From contig JAICIL010000004.1 of assembly GCA_025924435.1 (NCBI GenBank), positions 1 through 41,525 of the forward strand: a stretch of 41,525 nucleotides of DNA, in the 5' to 3' direction. Made by a program: the position numbers and the translations under genes. Positions 38,257 to 41,525 of this stretch are shown in pieces. The notes beneath the pieces are model-generated. The model was given only the letters and a program-made list of their open reading frames with translations, was not told the DNA's origin and searched no databases. The stretch's first letter is position 1. Each line of letters starts with the position of its first letter. The DNA is from Chloroflexia bacterium. GTDB lineage: Bacteria > Chloroflexota > Chloroflexia > Thermomicrobiales > JALYUS01.

Positions 38257-40443
38257 TTACGGCTGCACCGTCAGGACGGCGGACTTCGTCACCCCCGCCC
38301 CGGAGACGGAGATCGTCACGTCTGTCGGCGCGGTGACGGCCGTCCGCGTGAAGATGAGGAAGCTGGCGGCCACCGCGCCGGAAGGCACCGTGACGCTCGT
38401 GTTCGTGCTGGCGACCGTCGGGTTGCTGCTCGTCAGCGCGAGCGTCACGTCGCCGGATGCGGGCGACGCGAGCCGGACGACGCCGGACGAGCCGTTCGGC
38501 GGGGTCGTCGTGGTCGTGTCCAGCGTGATGGATGCCGGTGGCTGCCCCGGTGTGAGTGTGAGCGTCGTCTGCTGGGTGACACCATTCAGGGTCCCGCTGA
38601 GGGTGACCGCCGTGTTCGCCGTCACCGCGCCCGTCGGGATGTTAAGCGAGAACGAGGCGTCTCCCGGTGCGACCGTAACGGTCGCGGGCAAGCTCGCGAG
38701 GGCGGGGTTGCTGCTCGCCAGGCTCACGGAGAGACCGCTTGCGGGCGCCAGACCATTGAGCATCACGATCCCCGAGGTGACAGCGCCGCCGGTGATCGGG
38801 CTGAACACCGAGAGCGACTTGAGCGACGGGGGCTGCACTGTCAAACTCACCGACGCCGACGACGAGCCGAGCGTCGCGGTCAGCGTCACCGGCGTCGCCG
38901 CCGTCACCTGCCCGGCCTGGAAGCGGAACTGGTCGAACGCGAAGCCGGCGGCAACGGTGAAGGTGGCGGGCACCGGCGCGGCGGTCGGGTTGCTGCTCGT
39001 CAGGTTGACGCCGGCGCCGCCCGACGGCGCCGGCCCGGTGAGTTGGACCGTGACGGTCTCGGTGTCGCCGCTGAACGGGGAGGCGGTCGCCAGCGCGAGC
39101 GACCCGACCGCCGTCGTCGAGGGGACGACGAACGAGCGGGTGGCCGACCAGGCGGTGTTGGCGGGGACCGCCGATGTGTTGACCGTTGCCGGCGCGGCGT
39201 CGCCCTGGGTAGAGAGCACATGCCAGTATTTCGTCCCGGCCGTGAGCGACGTGACGGTCCACTGCGGCCCGGTGATCTGGTTGTTGATGTAATCAAGCGT
39301 CTTGAAGCCGGGGTCGCTGGCGATCTCCAACACGTATCCCGAATCCTGCGGATTGGGCACATCCGTCCAACTTAAGGTCACCGGCAGCGTTACCTGCGCG
39401 CCGTCGGCGGGCGTGAGGGGCGTCGGCGCCGGGGGCAGCGGGGCGTTGAAGGAGAGGGTGAAGGTGTCTTTGTTCGACGGGATGCCGGCAATGCGGTTCG
39501 CATTGACCGCCGTGACGCGCGCGTACCAGGTGCCCTGCGGCATGCTATCGCCCAGCGTGATCGCGTAGTTCGTGTTGGGGATGTTGTCGAAGTGGACCTC
39601 GGTGGCGACCGGGAAGTTCGGGTCGGTCGAGGCGTCGAAGGTATAGGTCGCCGCCCCCGGCACGGCGCTCCAGGTGAAATAAATTGTCTCCATCGGGTGG
39701 AACGCCGTCGCGCCCTTCGGCGGATTGAGCGTCGCCGTCCCCGGCGCACCCGCATTCGTCCCCGTGACGGTGATGCTCCGCGCCTGCGACCACGGCCCCT
39801 GCTGGAAGTTGCCGTTCACCGCCTGGACGCGCCAGAAATAGGTGCCGGTGGCCAGCCCGCTGACGGTGTCCTGGGTGGCGCCGCTCGTCGAGTTGAGCGC
39901 GACGACGGGCGAGAAGGTGGAGGAGGGGCTGACATTCCAGTTGTAGGCGACGATCCCGGAGGGGTCGGTGACCGCCGACCAGGAGAGCGTGAACGGCTCG
40001 GTGACCGATGCGCCATTGGCGGGCGCGGTCGGCGTCGGCGCGGCAAGCCCGGCCGGCGCGGGGGTCGGCGTCGGTGTTGGCGGCACGGGTGTCGGGGTCG
40101 GCGGCGCGGCGGGTGCGGTCGGCGTGGGAGTCGCGCTCGGCGTGCAACCGCTGAGGGTCGCCCGCGCGGAGGTCGTCCCGTCGCTCACGGTGACGATGCA
40201 CGTCGCCGAGGAGAACGGGTTCTTCTGCACGCTGAACTTGCCGCTGGAATCCGCCTGGCCGATGCGGGTCCCGTCAACCGCGATGGCGGCGTTCGGCTTG
40301 GCGCCGCTGCCGTCAATGCGGAGTTGGGTGCCTTTCAGCTCGGCGCGGGAGATCGAAACGGCTGCGGAGACGACCTGCGGGAGCGCGAAGGCGAGCAGAA
40401 GCACGACCGTGACGAGGGCGAGCAGCGTGCGTCGGCGCATCAT
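38257..40443 (-). CDS. Secreted or cell-surface protein with Fn3-like and Ig-like repeats
   Basis: A 728-residue protein. The signal peptide is clear (MMRRRTLLALVTVVLLLAFA, cleavage likely after VSA). A small domain with two Cys (about 28-100) is followed by a Pro-Thr linker (PTPTPVPPTPTPTPAP). Three Fn3-like modules (about 135-440) carry GTYFWRVQAVNG, GTWYARVTAVNA and GTKYWHVLSTQG. Three or so Ig-like repeats of about 90 residues carry SSNPTAAPVPATFTV, SSNPALASLPATVTV and SSNPTVASTNTSVTV. No sorting motif, enzyme domain or C-terminal membrane helix was seen. It is probably an adhesive or structural exoprotein. AGGAGG lies 5 nt before the first ATG. It is transcribed alone. Confidence 0.85.
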   Translation of the reverse strand: MMRRRTLLALVTVVLLLAFALPQVVSAAVSISRAELKGTQLRIDGSGAKPNAAIAVDGTRIGQADSSGKFSVQKNPFSSATCIVTVSDGTTSARATLSGCTPSATPTPTAPAAPPTPTPVPPTPTPTPAPAGLAAPTPTAPANGASVTEPFTLSWSAVTDPSGIVAYNWNVSPSSTFSPVVALNSTSGATQDTVSGLATGTYFWRVQAVNGNFQQGPWSQARSITVTGTNAGAPGTATLNPPKGATAFHPMETIYFTWSAVPGAATYTFDASTDPNFPVATEVHFDNIPNTNYAITLGDSMPQGTWYARVTAVNANRIAGIPSNKDTFTLSFNAPLPPAPTPLTPADGAQVTLPVTLSWTDVPNPQDSGYVLEIASDPGFKTLDYINNQITGPQWTVTSLTAGTKYWHVLSTQGDAAPATVNTSAVPANTAWSATRSFVVPSTTAVGSLALATASPFSGDTETVTVQLTGPAPSGGAGVNLTSSNPTAAPVPATFTVAAGFAFDQFRFQAGQVTAATPVTLTATLGSSSASVSLTVQPPSLKSLSVFSPITGGAVTSGIVMLNGLAPASGLSVSLASSNPALASLPATVTVAPGDASFSLNIPTGAVTANTAVTLSGTLNGVTQQTTLTLTPGQPPASITLDTTTTTPPNGSSGVVRLASPASGDVTLALTSSNPTVASTNTSVTVPSGAVAASFLIFTRTAVTAPTDVTISVSGAGVTKSAVLTVQP

Positions 40444-40745
40444 CGGAACCTCCTGGCTGAGACTGAACCCATCACGGAGAGTGAGAAGGCGTCGCGCGGA
40501 TCCGCCCGTATCGCCTCGGTTGCCTCTCCTCTACTTACCCATACGCCCGAAAGGACATGGATGGACTGGCACGTAACGGAAAAAAGGATGGATTTCCAAG
40601 ATATCCCTTGATAATCTGGACAAAGCTACGGGTCGCGAATGATGCCATCGTCGGGCGCGGTCTTGGCATCCGCGCGCCGTCATGCAACGATGATGGCGAC
40701 CGGCGTCACTCGCCGCCGCACGCCGATAGAGAAGGAGCGACCGAC
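40444..40745. other. About 300 bp intergenic region between divergent genes
   Basis: This is the promoter region for the secreted protein (minus) and the acetyltransferase (plus). A TTGATA at 40613 is a possible -35 box, but no matching -10 box is clear. TGGCACG at 40567 has no TTGC partner. No repeat or gene was identified. Confidence 0.4.
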
Positions 40746-41486
40746 GTGCCAGATACCCTCCGGTCCATCGTGCGCGCCCCGCTGCTCATCCCCTCGCCGC
40801 TCGAGCGCTATCGCCCGGAGCCGGGGCGCCACGCGATCCACGACGATCTCGCCCTCACGGCGGGCGGCAGGCCCGGCCCCGATTTCAACAGCGCGTTCGT
40901 GTTCGGCCCCGTGCCGCCGGAACGGGTCTTCGCGCTGGCGGACGCCTTCTTCGACGCCACGGGCTACGCCATCGTCGTCGAGTCCGGCTCCGCACAGCCG
41001 GTCGAGGAGGCGATCCGGGCACAAGGCTGGCGGCTGGATGAGGAAGAACCGGCGCTCGCCCTCGCGCCCGTCCCCACATCCCCGCCGCCGCCGACCGGCC
41101 TCACCATCCGACTCGTGACGACCGAGGCGGAATTTGCCGACTTCATGGCCGTCTCCCGGACGGCCCACCGCTGGATCCCCTCGCTCGATGCCGCGCGGGA
41201 CCCGGCGGTCGCGCTCTTCATCGGCTACGCCGGGAATGCGGCGGTCGCCACGTCGCGAATTGCCCGCCACGGCGATGTGGGGGACATCACCGGCGTCGTC
41301 ACCCTGCCCGCGCACCGCCGCCGCGGCTTCGGGGCGGCGATGACCTGGGCCGCCATCGCCGAGGGCGCGCGACGCGGCTGCACGGCGATGACGCTCACCG
41401 CGACGGAGATGGGCTATCCCGTCTATGTGCGCATGGGCTTCGCGCCGGTCTGCGTCTACCGGACGTATCTGCCGCCGGAGGCGTAG
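40746..41486 (+). CDS. GNAT-family N-acetyltransferase
   Basis: A 246-residue protein. The C-terminal half (about 125-245) is a GNAT domain with the acetyl-CoA loop in HRRRGFGAAMTWAAIAEG and the following ALTATEMGYPVYVRMGF-like strand-helix end (here MTLTATEMGYPVYVRMGF). The N-terminal half is less typical and may be a degenerate second GNAT lobe. It transfers an acetyl group from acetyl-CoA to an unknown amine. The GTG at 40746 is chosen because GAAGGAG lies 8 nt upstream; the longer open frame before it lacks a ribosome binding site. A family A repeat begins 4 nt after the stop. Confidence 0.85.
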   Translation: MPDTLRSIVRAPLLIPSPLERYRPEPGRHAIHDDLALTAGGRPGPDFNSAFVFGPVPPERVFALADAFFDATGYAIVVESGSAQPVEEAIRAQGWRLDEEEPALALAPVPTSPPPPTGLTIRLVTTEAEFADFMAVSRTAHRWIPSLDAARDPAVALFIGYAGNAAVATSRIARHGDVGDITGVVTLPAHRRRGFGAAMTWAAIAEGARRGCTAMTLTATEMGYPVYVRMGFAPVCVYRTYLPPEA

Positions 41487-41490
41487 CGAA

Positions 41491-41525
41491 CCTCACCCCC
41501 GGCCCCGCGCCCACGCGCTGGAGAG
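41491..41525. repeat. Family A repeat, last copy, cut by the window edge
   Basis: It begins CCTCACCCCCGGCCCC, as in copy 2, and runs off the window. It lies just after the stop codon of the acetyltransferase gene. Confidence 0.6.

Noticed and set aside
1..41525. Search for tRNA genes (including tRNA-Sec), rRNA, sel genes, CRISPR arrays and transposases
   Set aside because: None was recognised by eye in either strand; a tRNAscan or HMM search could still find a missed short RNA.

Overview
The window is a strongly GC-rich bacterial chromosome segment devoted mainly to respiration and signal transduction. Gene content (fused CoxI/CoxIII, cytochrome b fused to cytochrome c, type II NADH dehydrogenase, LLM/F420-type oxidoreductase, glycogen debranching enzyme, RpoN) would fit a Chloroflexota lineage of Thermomicrobia type. 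This is inferred from family content only; no rRNA or other marker gene is present. No tRNA, rRNA or CRISPR array was seen.

Layout. (1) 1-6.1 kb: three tiny minus-strand genes, then a 1714-residue histidine kinase with ten PAS domains. (2) 6.1-10.1 kb, plus strand: a lone receiver protein, sigma-54 (rpoN) and an NtrC-type sigma-54 activator; canonical -24/-12 promoters lie before the first two. (3) 10.1-12.8 kb: an MFS exporter coupled to a metallo-beta-lactamase-fold protein, and a small membrane protein. (4) 12.9-19.6 kb, minus strand: one operon for caa3 oxidase (coxB, coxA-coxC fusion, ctaG) and a bc-type complex (Rieske, cytochrome b-c fusion). (5) 19.7-25.0 kb, minus strand: a formate dehydrogenase operon (alpha, FeS beta, NrfD-like anchor). 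The alpha gene has an in-frame UGA at the selenocysteine position with a SECIS-like hairpin, and further on an in-frame UAG. A sigma-54-type promoter lies upstream. (6) 25.5-30.1 kb, plus strand: glycogen debranching enzyme, NDH-2 and an SDR. (7) 30.1-34.4 kb, minus strand: glycosyltransferase and a GlcD/GlpC-type FAD + FeS oxidoreductase split by a frameshift. (8) 34.7-41.5 kb: a GAF-GAF histidine kinase, a SnoaL-like protein, an LLM oxidoreductase, a secreted Fn3/Ig-like protein and a GNAT acetyltransferase.

How it fits together (inference). Formate dehydrogenase, NDH-2 and the FAD/FeS oxidoreductase can all feed electrons to a quinone pool, which the bc complex and caa3 oxidase would oxidise. 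Sigma-54 and its activator are encoded beside these genes, and sigma-54-type sites occur before rpoN, the receiver gene and the formate dehydrogenase operon, with weaker matches before cox and the glycosyltransferase.

The most unusual non-gene signal is a set of dispersed repeats. One family of about 125-145 bp has two hairpins and CCTAACCCCC/GGGGGTTAGG ends, and mostly sits directly after stop codons. A second 124 bp element with 21 bp perfect inverted ends lies inside the cox operon. A third group of short degenerate repeats has entered two reading frames without breaking them.
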